Below, one piece after another: positions 1 to 10,825 of a stretch of 64,000 nt of DNA. The notes under the pieces are model-generated. The model made no database searches. It was not told the DNA's origin and was given only the letters and a program-made list of their open reading frames with translations. Position numbers and translations under genes: made by a program. Each line of letters starts with the position of its first letter. Position 1 is the first letter of the stretch. Location of the stretch: assembly GCF_014635545.1 (NCBI RefSeq), contig NZ_BMDA01000003.1, positions 248,001 through 312,000 on the forward strand, read 5' to 3'. The DNA is from Acinetobacter courvalinii (lineage in GTDB: Bacteria; Pseudomonadota; Gammaproteobacteria; Pseudomonadales; Moraxellaceae).

Positions 1-2
1 TT

Positions 3-140
3 TTATCTGAGAATGAGCTTAAGAGATTAGAATCTAATTTCGCACAAATTAAGAATGCTCAAGACTATAATGAAATTATTGATTATTTGAAAAAGTTAGC
101 AATTAAGAATAATAAACACATAAATAGAAACCCGCTCTAA
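3..140 (+). CDS. 3' end of an unidentified gene (partial)
   Basis: One frame is open from the left edge to a TAA at 138-140 and encodes 45 residues. They are rich in Lys, Asn, Glu and Ile and look helical. The stop codon sits in the loop of the terminator hairpin that follows directly, which is what a true gene end looks like. The rest of the gene lies outside the window. The fragment has no recognisable motif, so no function is proposed. Its composition is more AT-rich than that of the gat genes next to it. Confidence 0.55.
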   Translation, partial: LSENELKRLESNFAQIKNAQDYNEIIDYLKKLAIKNNKHINRNPL

Positions 141-155
141 AGCGGGTTTTCTTTT
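129..155. terminator. bidirectional rho-independent terminator
   Basis: A 6-bp stem CCCGCT / AGCGGG (131-136 and 141-146), extended by flanking A-T pairs, has a CTAA loop. It is followed on the plus strand by TTTTCTTTT and preceded by an A-rich stretch that serves the minus strand. It lies between two convergent genes and should end both the partial gene and gatB. Confidence 0.75.
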
Positions 156-169
156 GAAGTTAGATCAGT

Positions 170-1639
170 TTAACCAATCAATTTCTTCATTAATTCATTC
201 ACTTGAGCTGGGTTGGCTTTACCTTTTGCAGCTTTCATGACTTGACCAACCAGACCGTTAAAGGCTTTTTCTTTACCCGACTTGTACTCTTCAACCATTT
301 TTTCATTGGCTGCAAGCACATCTTTGATAATCGCTTCAATCGCACCGGTATCGGTTTCTTGCTTCAAGCCTTTTTCAGCAATAATGTCATCCGCAGATTT
401 TCCTTCTGCTTCCCACATAAAGCCAAACACTTGCTTCGCGATTTTGCCGTTAATAGTGTTATCCACGATACGTGCAATCATGCCACCCAATTGCTCAGCA
501 GAAACAGGCGAATCCACCAATTCCAGGCCCGCTTTGTTTAAAGCACCTGAGAATTCACCCATTACCCAGTTTGCTGATACTTTACCTTGTGCCACACCGC
601 CAGCAGCAACTACAACTGCTTCGTAGAAGTCTGCCATTTCGCGTGACAGCGTCAATACATGCGCATCGTACTCAGTCACACCGAAGTCAGCAATAAAGCG
701 TGCACGGCGTGCTTTAGGCAGTTCTGGAAGAGCAGCACGTGCCGCTTCGATCTGCTCGTCAGCAATGATCACTGGCAACAAGTCTGGATCTGGGAAGTAG
801 CGATAGTCGTTCGCTTCTTCTTTCGAACGCATTGAACGGGTTTCCATCTTGTTCGGATCGAACAAACGAGTTTCCTGATCAATCTCGCCGCCGTATTCCA
901 GAATTTCCATTTGGCGTTCAATTTCAACATTGATCGCTTGCTCAATGAAACGGAATGAGTTGAGATTTTTTAACTCGCAACGTGTACCGAATGGTTGACC
1001 CGGACGACGGAGTGACACGTTACAGTCAGCACGGAATGAACCTTCTGCCATGTTACCGTCAGAAATACCTAACCAACGCACCAAGGTGTGAATCGATTTG
1101 ATATAGGCAACCGCTTCTTCCACCGAACGCATATCAGGCTCAGATACGATTTCAAGCAATGGTGTGCCCGCACGGTTTAAGTCGATACCCGACATACCTT
1201 CGAACTGGTCATGAATCGATTTACCAGCATCTTCTTCAAGATGGGCACGAGTCACGCCAATACGCTTCACAGTGCCATCTTCAAGCTGGATGTCGATATG
1301 ACCCAAGCCCACAATCGGATTATCCATCTGGCTGATCTGGTAGCCTTTTGGCGAGTCTGGATAGAAGTAGTTCTTACGCGCAAATACAGAGGCTTGGTCG
1401 ATATAGGCATCGATACCCAAACCAAAGCGAATCGCAAGATCAACCACTTCTGCGTTCAATACTGGCAATACGCCCGGCATGGCTAAATCAACAAGGCTGG
1501 CTTGTGTATTTGGGTCTTGACCAAATTCAGTCGATGAACCCGAGAAGATTTTAGATTTGGTTGCAAGCTGAGTATGGATCTCGATCCCGATAACGACTTC
1601 CCAACCGTCAATTAACTTTAACTTTTGAGCTTCAGTCAT
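170..1639 (-). CDS. gatB: Asp-tRNA(Asn)/Glu-tRNA(Gln) amidotransferase subunit B
   Basis: GatB is the kinase and tRNA-binding subunit of the GatCAB amidotransferase. It activates misacylated Glu-tRNA(Gln) or Asp-tRNA(Asn) so that ammonia from GatA can convert it to Gln- or Asn-tRNA. The 489-residue length is normal for the family. The N-terminus carries the conserved GIEIHTQL segment (about residues 18-25) and the family's [14 protein letters not shown] stretch near residue 92. The C-terminal 150 residues form the helical YqeY-like tail ending in NELMKKLIG. The start overlaps the gatA stop by one base, so the genes are co-transcribed as gatC-gatA-gatB. Assignment is secure. Confidence 0.97.
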   Translation of the reverse strand: MTEAQKLKLIDGWEVVIGIEIHTQLATKSKIFSGSSTEFGQDPNTQASLVDLAMPGVLPVLNAEVVDLAIRFGLGIDAYIDQASVFARKNYFYPDSPKGYQISQMDNPIVGLGHIDIQLEDGTVKRIGVTRAHLEEDAGKSIHDQFEGMSGIDLNRAGTPLLEIVSEPDMRSVEEAVAYIKSIHTLVRWLGISDGNMAEGSFRADCNVSLRRPGQPFGTRCELKNLNSFRFIEQAINVEIERQMEILEYGGEIDQETRLFDPNKMETRSMRSKEEANDYRYFPDPDLLPVIIADEQIEAARAALPELPKARRARFIADFGVTEYDAHVLTLSREMADFYEAVVVAAGGVAQGKVSANWVMGEFSGALNKAGLELVDSPVSAEQLGGMIARIVDNTINGKIAKQVFGFMWEAEGKSADDIIAEKGLKQETDTGAIEAIIKDVLAANEKMVEEYKSGKEKAFNGLVGQVMKAAKGKANPAQVNELMKKLIG

Positions 1640-3117
1640 TATGCATTCTCCTCAGCAATTGCCGCACGTTTGGTATGCCAGTCTGTGTTTTGTTGATATT
1701 GATGCACAATCGACAGCAATTGTGATTCTGACCAGTAGTTACCAATCAACTGTAAGCCTACAGGCAAGCTGTCTTTATCAAAACCAACTGGTGCGTTGAT
1801 GGCTGGTAGACCTGCCAAGTTCACAGCAAGGGTATAGATATCACCTAAATACATTTCAGTCGGGCTGAGATTCGCACCGATCTTATAGGCTGTGGTTGGT
1901 GCAGATGGCGCCGCAATCACATCAACATTTTCAAATGCTTTGAGGAAATCTTGCTGAATCAAACGACGTACTTTTTGTGCTTTGACATAGTAGGCATCGT
2001 AATAACCCGCAGAAAGGGCATAAGTCCCGATCAAAATACGACGTTGGACTTCAGCACCAAAACCTTCTGAACGTGAACGTTTGTACAAATCCATCAAGTC
2101 CACAGGATTTTCACAACGGTAACCATAACGTACGCCATCAAAACGTGACAGGTTTGAAGAGGCTTCCGCAGGCGCGATCAGGTAGTACGTCGGCACATAG
2201 GCTTCTGTCATGTTGAGATCAATCTCAACCAAGATTGCACCCATGTCTTCTAACTTTTTCAATGACTCTTCAACGCGTGCTTTTACATCTGCGTCTAAAC
2301 CTGCCACATTGAAGTATTGCTTTGGAATACCAATGCGTAAGCCTTTCACCGCTGTGCCGTTCAAATTAGCAACGTAATCATCCACTTCTTTGTTGATCGA
2401 AGTCGAGTCTTTGGCATCATGACCTGCAATCACATTCATCAAATAAGCACAGTCTTCTGCAGAACGTGCCATTGGACCGCCTTGATCCAGTGATGATGCA
2501 TAGGCAATCATACCGAAGCGAGACACACGACCATAGGTCGGTTTTAAACCCGTTAAGCCGCAGAATGAAGCAGGTTGACGAATTGAGCCACCTGTATCGG
2601 TGCCTGTCGCAATCGGTGCAAGATCAGCTGCCACAGCCGCTGCTGAGCCACCAGATGAACCACCCGGTACATGATCCAGTGCCCAAGGGTTAGAGGTTGC
2701 ACCGATATAAGAATTTTCAGAGGTTGAACCCATGGCAAATTCGTCCATGTTCACCTTACCTAAAGTCACGAGACCCGCAGCTTTGGCTTTTGCAACCACG
2801 GTTGCGTCATAAGGTGAAATGAAGTTATCCAGCATTTTTGAACCGGCCGTGGTTTTAATGCCTTGGGTACAAAAAATATCTTTATGGGCAAGGGGAATAC
2901 CCGCTAGCGCATGTGCATTGCCTGACTTCAGTGCCGCATCAGCCGCATCAGCTTCGGCCAATGCCTGTTCTGCGGTGACGGTCACATAGCTTTTTACTTT
3001 CGGGTCAATTTTTGCAATACGCTTTAAATAATGTTCAGTCAATTCACGTGATGAAAATTGGGCTGTTTTTAAGCCTTCAGAGAGTTCACGGATTGATAAG
3101 CGATGTAAATCTGTCAT
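1639..3117 (-). CDS. gatA: Asp-tRNA(Asn)/Glu-tRNA(Gln) amidotransferase subunit A
   Basis: GatA is the glutaminase/amidase subunit that releases ammonia from glutamine or asparagine and channels it to GatB. The amidase-signature catalytic triad is visible: Lys79 (in AHKD), Ser154 (in PGGSSGG) and Ser178 (in GTDTGGSIR). The 492-residue length is typical. The gene lies second in the gatCAB operon, 53 bp after gatC, and its stop overlaps the gatB start. No abnormality is seen. Confidence 0.97.
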   Translation of the reverse strand: MTDLHRLSIRELSEGLKTAQFSSRELTEHYLKRIAKIDPKVKSYVTVTAEQALAEADAADAALKSGNAHALAGIPLAHKDIFCTQGIKTTAGSKMLDNFISPYDATVVAKAKAAGLVTLGKVNMDEFAMGSTSENSYIGATSNPWALDHVPGGSSGGSAAAVAADLAPIATGTDTGGSIRQPASFCGLTGLKPTYGRVSRFGMIAYASSLDQGGPMARSAEDCAYLMNVIAGHDAKDSTSINKEVDDYVANLNGTAVKGLRIGIPKQYFNVAGLDADVKARVEESLKKLEDMGAILVEIDLNMTEAYVPTYYLIAPAEASSNLSRFDGVRYGYRCENPVDLMDLYKRSRSEGFGAEVQRRILIGTYALSAGYYDAYYVKAQKVRRLIQQDFLKAFENVDVIAAPSAPTTAYKIGANLSPTEMYLGDIYTLAVNLAGLPAINAPVGFDKDSLPVGLQLIGNYWSESQLLSIVHQYQQNTDWHTKRAAIAEENA

Positions 3118-3170
3118 ATGAAAAATTTCTTTACATTCTAAATATAAAATATTGACTAATCGAATAAAAC

Positions 3171-3488
3171 TTATTCAATTACGCGAGGTACGAGGTACAA
3201 ACCTGCTTCAGTAGCAGGGGCGACCGCTTGATATTCATCACGATGGTTGCTTTCAGTCACAACGTCAGCGCGTAAAGGTTGCGGGTTATCAAATGGGCTC
3301 TTTAAAGGCTCAACATCATCGGTATTAATGCCTTTCAAGCTTTCCATCATGCCAAGGATTTTATTTAAACTTTGAGCATATTCAGCAGATTGCGTGTCAT
3401 TGAGAGATAAACGTGCAAGGTGTGCGATTTGTGAGACCGTTTGCGCGTTTAAGTCTGTTGTCTGCTGAGCATCTGATGATGTAGACAT
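3171..3488 (-). CDS. gatC: Asp-tRNA(Asn)/Glu-tRNA(Gln) amidotransferase subunit C
   Basis: GatC is the small subunit that wraps around GatA and stabilises the complex. The chosen ATG at 3488 gives a 105-residue protein starting MSTSSDAQQ, with an AGGT ribosome-binding site just upstream. A longer reading from 3521 adds eleven residues without family support. The typical features are visible: the [11 protein letters not shown] helix near residue 21, and the LVPRVIE end matching the usual C-terminal VP motif. It is first in gatCAB and divergent from mreB. Confidence 0.93.
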   Translation of the reverse strand: MSTSSDAQQTTDLNAQTVSQIAHLARLSLNDTQSAEYAQSLNKILGMMESLKGINTDDVEPLKSPFDNPQPLRADVVTESNHRDEYQAVAPATEAGLYLVPRVIE

Positions 3489-3531
3489 AACTTTACCTAA
3501 TTCAGTATTAAAAAATTTCAAAATATCGTGC

Positions 3532-3559
3532 GTTATAATAAGCGATTGACTTGTTCAAA
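3532..3559 (-). promoter_or_regulatory. putative sigma70 promoter for gatCAB
   Basis: Read on the minus strand there is TTTGAA (complement of 3554-3559), a 16-bp spacer and TATAAC (complement of 3532-3537). It lies about 45 bp upstream of the gatC ATG. Spacing and -10 quality are good; no start-site data support it. Confidence 0.4.
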
Positions 3560-3576
3560 TCATCACATTTAGTTAA

Positions 3577-4662
<1,086 letters not shown>

Positions 4663-4679
4663 ATCATAAGGACGAGGCG

Positions 4680-5537
4680 GTGCAACCGAATCTTTTTTCA
4701 AGACAACCGCCATCTTTTCGCTCATTTGTCATTGCGGTCATTACATGTCTGGTGGTGCTTTTCTTTGATTGGCGCATGCCCTATGTCATCCAACCCGCAA
4801 GGGATGTCTTGTATGCCGCGTATAATCCGATTTATGCGCTGGCAAGCTATCCTGTACTGTCGCGAGAATGGCTTAACCAACAAACCAAATCCGAAGCCCA
4901 ATTGCGCCGTGAAAATACGGCCATGCAGGCTGAACTCCTTCAGGCACAAGTCCGTCTACAAAAGCTTTCAGAGCTCTCTGCGGAAAATAACCGTTTAAGA
5001 GGGCTGTTGGATACCCCATTGATTATTGATGGACGTATGCAGATTGCCGAAGTGATCGGGACCGATGCTGACCCATTGCGGCATATTATTATCATTAACC
5101 GTGGTTCCATGGATCATTTAAGAACAGGACAAACTGTGCTGGATGATAAGGGGATTATGGGACAGATTATTAATGTCTATCCACATAGTTCACGGATTAT
5201 GCTGCTGTCTGATAAAGAACATTCATTATCCGTACGTCTAGAACGTACAGGAATGCGTGCCATTGTCACGGGTACAGGTGATCTGGGACAACTTAAAATG
5301 GAATATGTGCCGACCAGTGCCAATATTCAGGTTGGGGACAAGGTCTATAGCTCTGGACTCGGTGAACATTTTCCGGCAGGTTACTTAGTGGGGACGGTAT
5401 CCAAAGTCAGTCGACATACCTCGGGTGAATTTGCTGAAATCGACGTGGCACCTGCTGCCCAGCTGGCTAGCGGTCATCATGTGGTTGTTTTATTCTCGGA
5501 ATCTTTAGCGCAGGAGCAACCGTATGCCGATCGCTAA
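4680..5537 (+). CDS. mreC: rod shape-determining protein MreC
   Basis: MreC is a bitopic inner-membrane protein whose periplasmic part links MreB to PBP2 and the wall synthases. The 285-residue product has one transmembrane segment (about residues 13-30). A coiled coil follows (about 62-105, rich in Gln, Leu and Glu), and then the double beta-barrel domain. The GTG start at 4680 follows an AAGGACGAGG ribosome-binding region. Its end overlaps mreD by 14 bp, which implies translational coupling. Confidence 0.94.
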   Translation: MQPNLFSRQPPSFRSFVIAVITCLVVLFFDWRMPYVIQPARDVLYAAYNPIYALASYPVLSREWLNQQTKSEAQLRRENTAMQAELLQAQVRLQKLSELSAENNRLRGLLDTPLIIDGRMQIAEVIGTDADPLRHIIIINRGSMDHLRTGQTVLDDKGIMGQIINVYPHSSRIMLLSDKEHSLSVRLERTGMRAIVTGTGDLGQLKMEYVPTSANIQVGDKVYSSGLGEHFPAGYLVGTVSKVSRHTSGEFAEIDVAPAAQLASGHHVVVLFSESLAQEQPYADR

Positions 5538-6015
5538 ACTGAACTATGAGAAACGCAAAGATCCACTGTTGATGATTATCCTGTCGATTGTGATAGGTTC
5601 CGTATTGATGATCTATCCGATCCCTTATGAGGCATCTGGATGGCGTCCATCGATGATGTTGATGATCATGCTGTTCTGGATTCTTTACCAACCGGTCTGG
5701 TGCGGGGTCTGGTTTGCCTTCGGGATGGGTCTTTTTGTTGACCTGTTGCTTGATGCACCGTTCGGTTTAAATGCGCTGAGTTTTGTACTGATTGCCTTTA
5801 CAACACGCTATTTGATTCGTGAACGTCGCATTCTGACCTTCGGAAATTCCTGGGTGATTGCGGTGTTGGCAATTGTTGCGCATATTACCTTTCTGTGGAT
5901 TAGCCAGACCATTGCCGGAACACATTTCTCGATTGCGCGTCACTGGCAACCTGTGGTGACAGGTGTGTTAGTATGGCCACTGGTTTATTATTGTTTGCAT
6001 AAATGGCGCATATAA
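5524..6015 (+). CDS. mreD: rod shape-determining protein MreD
   Basis: MreD is a small polytopic inner-membrane partner of MreC in the elongasome. The 163-residue protein has about five hydrophobic segments after a short charged N-terminus, and the family-typical FGMGLFVDLLLDAPFGLNAL stretch near residues 61-80. It overlaps mreC upstream (14 bp) and maf downstream (13 bp), so all three genes are translationally coupled. Confidence 0.93.
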   Translation: MPIAKLNYEKRKDPLLMIILSIVIGSVLMIYPIPYEASGWRPSMMLMIMLFWILYQPVWCGVWFAFGMGLFVDLLLDAPFGLNALSFVLIAFTTRYLIRERRILTFGNSWVIAVLAIVAHITFLWISQTIAGTHFSIARHWQPVVTGVLVWPLVYYCLHKWRI

Positions 6016-6563
6016 TTCTCGCATCCAGCTCGCCGCGTCGGCAGGAGCTATTGACACAACTGGGTCTGGACTTTGAAATTTACAGTCCGGATATCGACGA
6101 GGCTGTGCAAGATGGGGAAGCGGTTGAACACTATGTTGAACGTTTGGCCCGAGCCAAGGCGCAAGTGGTGTTAGAGCAGTTTCCTGACGCCATTGTGATT
6201 GCGGCAGATACCAGTGTAAGTTTTGCGGGCAAGATTATTGGAAAACCAGAATCAAAACAGCATGCCTTTGAAATCTGGGCCATACTGTCTGGACAATGGC
6301 ATGAGGTTTACTCTGGCCTCTGTGTGGCAACGTCTGCACAGGTGCTGAGTACCGCGGTATGCACTCAGGTCGAGTTACAGCCACTGAGTCCGGCAGAGAT
6401 GGAAAAATATTGGGCGACTGGCGAGCCAGTAGGAAAAGCGGGCGCCTATGCGATACAGGGAATTGCTGCACAATATATTCCTCAAATTCGGGGCAGCTAC
6501 AGTAATGTAGTGGGTTTGCCTCTTTATGAGACAGCACAGTTATTAGAAAGGGTTAAAGCCTAA
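6003..6563 (+). CDS. maf: Maf family nucleotide pyrophosphatase (dTTP/UTP type)
   Basis: Maf/YhdE proteins hydrolyse non-canonical or selected nucleoside triphosphates to the monophosphate and pyrophosphate, and they are linked to septum control. The hallmark N-terminus LASSSPRRQELL (residues 6-17) is present, as are the catalytic Asp in AADTSVSF, the GKP motif and the C-terminal YSNVVGLPLY. It is 186 residues long and embedded between mreD and rng, an arrangement common in Gammaproteobacteria. Confidence 0.92.
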   Translation: MAHIILASSSPRRQELLTQLGLDFEIYSPDIDEAVQDGEAVEHYVERLARAKAQVVLEQFPDAIVIAADTSVSFAGKIIGKPESKQHAFEIWAILSGQWHEVYSGLCVATSAQVLSTAVCTQVELQPLSPAEMEKYWATGEPVGKAGAYAIQGIAAQYIPQIRGSYSNVVGLPLYETAQLLERVKA

Positions 6564-6626
6564 GTATTGGAATACTGGGGATAACACTTTCGGATATAAG
6601 AATTTTTATAAAGTTTTGAGTTTGTT

Positions 6627-8081
6627 ATGGCAGAAGAGTTGCTGATTAACGTCACCCCGATGGAATGTCGTGTGGCATTGATTGAAAATGGTACGGTCAA
6701 TGAACTATTTGTTGAGCGTACGGTTAAACGTGGGTTAGTGGGTAATATCTACAAAGGTAAAGTGGTGCGTGTCCTGCCGGGGATGCAAGCGGCCTTTGTC
6801 GATATTGGTTTATCTCGAACCGCTTTTTTGCATATTAACGATATGGTGTGGTCGCGTTCGCAACCCACCCCCAATGTCTTCGAGCTATTACATCCCGGGC
6901 AAATGCTGACGGTTCAGGTCATGAAGGACATGCTGGGAACCAAAGGCGCGCGCCTGAGCACCGATCTTTCCATTCCTTCGCGTTATCTGGTGTTGATGCC
7001 GTATGGTAATCACATTGGTGTATCTCAGCGAATCGAATCTGAAGATGAACGGGATCGGCTACGTGGCATTATTGAAGGCATTCAGGCCGAGCATCATTTG
7101 CCGGGCAGTGTAATTGTGCGTACTGCCGCTGAAGGCGTCGATGAAGCTGCGATTGCACAGGACATGTGCTATCTCAGCAAGTTATGGGAATTTATCCAGC
7201 GTAAACAAAAAGAAGCCGCAACAGCTGAACTGATTTTTGAAGAGTTACCTTTACCGCAACGCATTGTGCGTGATCTGGCCAGTGATGAAACGGCGAAAAT
7301 TTATGTCGATTCACGCGAGATTCACGGCAAACTCAGCGAGTTTGTGGATGAGTTTGTGCCGACCATTCAAAACCGTCTAATTCATTATCCTGGTGAGAAA
7401 CCGTTATTCGATTTATATAACGTCGAAGAAGATATTCAAAAAGCCTTGCAAACCCGCGTCGCGCTCAAGTCAGGCGGTTATCTGATGATAGACCAGACCG
7501 AGGCCATGACCACCATTGATGTCAATACCGGTTCTTATGTCGGCGGGCGTAGCTTGGAAGACACGGTATTTAAAACCAATATGGAAGCCACGCAGGTGAT
7601 TGCAAGACAGCTACGGCTGCGTAATCTGGGCGGTATTATCATCATTGATTTTATTGACATGCAGGAAGCTGAGCATCGTGAAGAAGTGATGCGCCAGTTC
7701 GAACGTATGCTCGAGCGCGACCACGCCAAAACCAAAATTACCCAGGTTTCTGAGCTAGGTCTGGTGGAGATGACGCGTAAACGGACCCGTGAATCTTTGG
7801 AACATTTACTCTGTGAATCGTGCCCAACCTGTCAGGGGCGGGGATACGTGAAAACAGCAGAGACAGTATGTTACGAGATATTTCGAGAGATTCTGCGTTA
7901 TGCCCGTGCATTTGATTCCAAGGGTGGCTTTACTGTCGTTGCGCATCCAGCAGTGATTGATCGGCTCTTAACAGCAGAAGCCCCAGCTGTCGCGGATTTA
8001 GAACATTTTATTAATCGTGTGATCAAATTCCAGGTGGAAAATCTGTATACGCAAGAGCAATACGATATCATTTTAACCTAA
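6627..8081 (+). CDS. rng: ribonuclease G
   Basis: RNase G is the RNase E paralogue that matures the 5' end of 16S rRNA and cleaves some mRNAs. The 484-residue length fits RNase G and lacks the long RNase E tail. An S1-like domain with GNIYKGKV and AAFVDIG lies at about residues 40-65. The DNase I-like catalytic part contains IDVNTGS and IIDFIDM. The Zn-link CESCPTCQGRGY follows near residue 400. It is last in the mre operon and is followed by an inverted repeat at 8082-8118. Confidence 0.96.
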   Translation: MAEELLINVTPMECRVALIENGTVNELFVERTVKRGLVGNIYKGKVVRVLPGMQAAFVDIGLSRTAFLHINDMVWSRSQPTPNVFELLHPGQMLTVQVMKDMLGTKGARLSTDLSIPSRYLVLMPYGNHIGVSQRIESEDERDRLRGIIEGIQAEHHLPGSVIVRTAAEGVDEAAIAQDMCYLSKLWEFIQRKQKEAATAELIFEELPLPQRIVRDLASDETAKIYVDSREIHGKLSEFVDEFVPTIQNRLIHYPGEKPLFDLYNVEEDIQKALQTRVALKSGGYLMIDQTEAMTTIDVNTGSYVGGRSLEDTVFKTNMEATQVIARQLRLRNLGGIIIIDFIDMQEAEHREEVMRQFERMLERDHAKTKITQVSELGLVEMTRKRTRESLEHLLCESCPTCQGRGYVKTAETVCYEIFREILRYARAFDSKGGFTVVAHPAVIDRLLTAEAPAVADLEHFINRVIKFQVENLYTQEQYDIILT

Positions 8082-8118
8082 AGTTGTAACAAGATTTCGC
8101 TTAAGCCTTGTTACAACT
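8082..8118 (+). terminator. inverted repeat after rng (possible terminator)
   Basis: A perfect 12-bp inverted repeat (AGTTGTAACAAG at 8082-8093 and its complement at 8107-8118) starts directly after the rng stop codon. The following sequence is only moderately T-rich, so it may act as an mRNA 3' stabiliser or a weak terminator. Confidence 0.5.
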
Positions 8119-8213
8119 GAAATTTTACTTTCTATCATGAATTTTAAATACTAGAACCATAGAATGAGCCATAGGTACTTTAGAGTCCCTTAGCAAATAA
8201 TATGAGGTATATA

Positions 8214-8390
8214 ATGATGAATGTAACTGAAAGATTAGTGAGTCACGGTTTTAAACACGTTTTAGACAGCACCCCTGTAAACACTTGCTACATGGTCGAC
8301 AGTCAAGGTAAAGAAGTTCAGATTACCACAGCGATGATTCGCTCAGCCTGCCATCAGCTCTTACAGCGTTGCCGTACAATTAAAAAGTAA
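8214..8390 (+). CDS. small protein, PA1571-like family
   Basis: The small cytoplasmic protein is 58 residues when started at ATG 8214 (MMNVTERL), two codons shorter if the next ATG is used, and four longer from 8202. The C-terminal half, YMVDSQGKEVQITTAMIRSA, resembles the small PA1571-type proteins of pseudomonads (pattern D-x-Q-G-K/R-E-V-x-I-T-x-x-M-I-x-x-A-C). That family has no known function to my knowledge. The gene stands alone with its own terminator and is convergent with the wax ester synthase gene. Confidence 0.7.
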   Translation: MMNVTERLVSHGFKHVLDSTPVNTCYMVDSQGKEVQITTAMIRSACHQLLQRCRTIKK

Positions 8391-8414
8391 GGGGCTAACG
8401 AAAGCCCCTTAATT
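8391..8414. terminator. rho-independent terminator
   Basis: GGGGCT (8391-8396) pairs with AGCCCC (8403-8408) around an AACGAA loop, flanked by AA and TT pairs. It is placed between two convergent genes and can serve both. Confidence 0.7.
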
Positions 8415-8426
8415 TATTCTGTTATT

Positions 8427-9815
8427 CTAATTTTCGACTTTTTGCGCTTGCGGCAAATCTTGAATCGCCTGTTCAAAACGTTGAATTTCTTCTTCTAAAT
8501 GTGTCAGTAAATTCTGCATTTTAGGCAAAGCATTACGACATGCAATCAAGCCGACTTCCAGTTTATCCAGATAACTGGTCATGGTGATATTCAGTGCCTG
8601 ACCATCCATCACAATCGATGCAGGATAGAGTGCATCCAGTTTGGCACCATTCCAGTACAATGGCTCACGCGGGCCGGGTACATTTGAAATCACAAGGTTA
8701 AAGGCCTGACGCTTAGGCAACATACCTGAGGCAATGTTTAAACCAGCAGGGCCATAGACGACTGCGCTATAGTTCAAGATTTCGTTAGCAGTCATACGAC
8801 TAAAACGCTGTTTTGAGTTTTGTACGCTACGACGAATGATGTCGAGACGTTCAATCGGGTCTTCGATATGAGTCGCAAGATTGGCCAGAATCATGGTAAT
8901 ACGGTTGCTGACATCAGAATCATCGGTACGTAAAGACGCAGGCACCATCGCAATCAGTGGCTTTTTAGGCAAGCTATTGTGACTGAGCAGATATTCACGT
9001 AATGCGCCCGAGCAGACGGCCAAAATTACATCATTCAGGGTTACGCCCAACGACTTGGCAATACGGCGGAAACGTTCCAGTTCAAATGATTGTGCTGCAA
9101 AGCGACGTGAAGAACTCACGCGTTGATTCAGGATAGAGGGCGGTGCCTGAAAGGTCGAGACATAGTCCGGATTTTTGCCCATCTCTTTAAAGATAGTTTG
9201 TGACAGCTCCTGCATGACCTTTGGAGCCACTTCAAGCTGGGATTTAATTCCTTCCATCACGCCTTTAATTTTGCTCACCGTCGGTGGCTTAGGCGCTTTT
9301 AAACGTTTAGTTCTTTTGCCTTCTACGCACCATAACGGTACAACATGCTTTTCATTTGGATCATGAGAAAGCGATTTTTCAATCAGACGCATGCCTGCCA
9401 CGCCGTCGACCATGGCATGGTGAATCTTGAAATACATGGCAAAACGGTTGCCTTCAATACCTTCAATAATGTCGCAGGTCCACAGTGGCTTAGCACGGTC
9501 AATCAATGAACTATGCTGCTGAGAGATATACACCAGCAGTTCACGGATACGTCCTGGATTTGGCAGGGCAATATGACGGAAATGATGATCCAGATCAAAC
9601 TCGCTATCCTCACCCCAGAATAAGCCATTCAGCTGATTGTTGAATGGAGGCACAGGAATACTCTTGGACTGACGAATTTCCTCAACCAAATCATGTACAA
9701 AGGTCGATGATGCATTTTCAGGAAGCTCGAATAGAAACAATCCCCCTACATGCATAGGCTGTTGCCGTTTCTCTAATGAGAGAAAAATAAAATCAATGGG
9801 GTGTAGTGGGCGCAT
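8427..9815 (-). CDS. wax-dgaT: wax ester synthase / diacylglycerol acyltransferase (WS/DGAT)
   Basis: This bifunctional membrane-associated acyltransferase transfers acyl-CoA to fatty alcohols (wax esters) or diacylglycerol (triacylglycerol) and makes the storage lipid of Acinetobacter. The condensing motif HHAMVDG is at residues 132-138, PLW is at 110-112, and the C-terminal NVPGPREPLYW block is present. The 462-residue sequence resembles the A. baylyi ADP1 enzyme, often called AtfA, along its length as I remember it. It is monocistronic, with converging terminators on its 3' side. Confidence 0.96.
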   Translation of the reverse strand: MRPLHPIDFIFLSLEKRQQPMHVGGLFLFELPENASSTFVHDLVEEIRQSKSIPVPPFNNQLNGLFWGEDSEFDLDHHFRHIALPNPGRIRELLVYISQQHSSLIDRAKPLWTCDIIEGIEGNRFAMYFKIHHAMVDGVAGMRLIEKSLSHDPNEKHVVPLWCVEGKRTKRLKAPKPPTVSKIKGVMEGIKSQLEVAPKVMQELSQTIFKEMGKNPDYVSTFQAPPSILNQRVSSSRRFAAQSFELERFRRIAKSLGVTLNDVILAVCSGALREYLLSHNSLPKKPLIAMVPASLRTDDSDVSNRITMILANLATHIEDPIERLDIIRRSVQNSKQRFSRMTANEILNYSAVVYGPAGLNIASGMLPKRQAFNLVISNVPGPREPLYWNGAKLDALYPASIVMDGQALNITMTSYLDKLEVGLIACRNALPKMQNLLTHLEEEIQRFEQAIQDLPQAQKVEN

Positions 9816-9950
9816 AGCAGATCTAGCCTCTCATCGCATTTTTTATAAGATACTCTATGAGTTCTTATTCGTCTTATTGAACCGTTCTGCGCAGTATATA
9901 CTGTTTGTTCTGGTTAAAATATGACTTTGTACAGACGAGTCAGGAAAAAT

Positions 9951-9980
9951 AAAACCACTGACGAATCAGTGGTTTTATTT
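9951..9980. terminator. bidirectional rho-independent terminator
   Basis: A perfect 11-bp stem (9951-9961 and 9966-9976) with a CGAA loop ends in TTTTATTTT on the plus strand and has the mirror A-tract for the minus strand. It lies just past the stop of the CysH-like gene and should end that minus-strand transcript. Confidence 0.8.
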
Positions 9981-9996
9981 TAATACGGAGCGAAAA

Positions 9997-10617
9997 TCAG
10001 TGATTTAGGTGCAAACCGCATTCACGATGTTCTTCACCTTTGGTCGGATCAAAGTAATCTTCATTGTCCGGTAAATTATGTTTTTGCATATATTCCCATA
10101 GGTCTTTTGAGGTCCATTTTAATAATGGAGCAACCTTGATCAGGCCATCTGGATTAATGCTGACCGGGTCCATTTCTGCACGTACAGCGGTATCGGTTGC
10201 ACGTAAAGCGGTAAACCAGACTTTAGGCGCAGTTTCACGGATTGCACGTTCAAACGGCTCTAACTTTACTTCAGCGGTAAAGGCTTCGTGTTTTGGATCA
10301 TCGAGTGCTGGCACAGGGCCTTCCAGTGCTTCACGATGTGCGCGTGAACGTTTTGGCAGGTAAGTAAGAAGGTTCAAGTTCAGTAACTTGCTAATTTCAT
10401 CCACATATTTATAGGTGGTTTCGGTATTGTAACCATTATCCATCCAAACCACCTGAATATCAGGTTTGACGCGGGTCAACATATGCAAAATGACAGCTTC
10501 AAATGGACGGAAATTCGTTGTCACAATGGCCTTTTCATTTAAGCTTAATGCCCATTCAATTAGTTTTTCAGCATCATTGCCAAATTCTGTATTGATTTGA
10601 TCCAAATTTAAAGTCAT
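9997..10617 (-). CDS. cysH: phosphoadenosine phosphosulfate reductase family protein (CysH-like)
   Basis: CysH reduces PAPS (or APS) to sulfite with thioredoxin in assimilatory sulfate reduction. The C-terminal ECGLH motif, which holds the catalytic Cys, is present at residues 199-203. No CC...CxxC iron-sulfur cysteines are seen, which points to the PAPS type. The protein is 206 residues against about 244 in E. coli. The nucleotide loop reads VTTNFRPFEA instead of the SSSFG type, and the REQS-type substrate motif reads ALRATDTAVRAEMD. It is therefore a divergent, compact member. Sulfite formation is likely but not certain. It is monocistronic and divergent from thrH. Confidence 0.8.
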   Translation of the reverse strand: MTLNLDQINTEFGNDAEKLIEWALSLNEKAIVTTNFRPFEAVILHMLTRVKPDIQVVWMDNGYNTETTYKYVDEISKLLNLNLLTYLPKRSRAHREALEGPVPALDDPKHEAFTAEVKLEPFERAIRETAPKVWFTALRATDTAVRAEMDPVSINPDGLIKVAPLLKWTSKDLWEYMQKHNLPDNEDYFDPTKGEEHRECGLHLNH

Positions 10618-10825
10618 AACACGTTGCCTTTTATGCTCATCGGTCTTCGTCGTTTACACGACATACTGCTTCATATAGTAATGCAATTATGTCTGGTCGG
10701 ATATGTTCGCCAAGGAAATTCTTATTCAAAAAATCTATGGTTAGACCATGAAAAAAGGGCAATTGTTGAGCACATCTCCATGCTAAACTAGCGCAATTTT
10801 TAACACATAGGATAGTTGAATAAGC

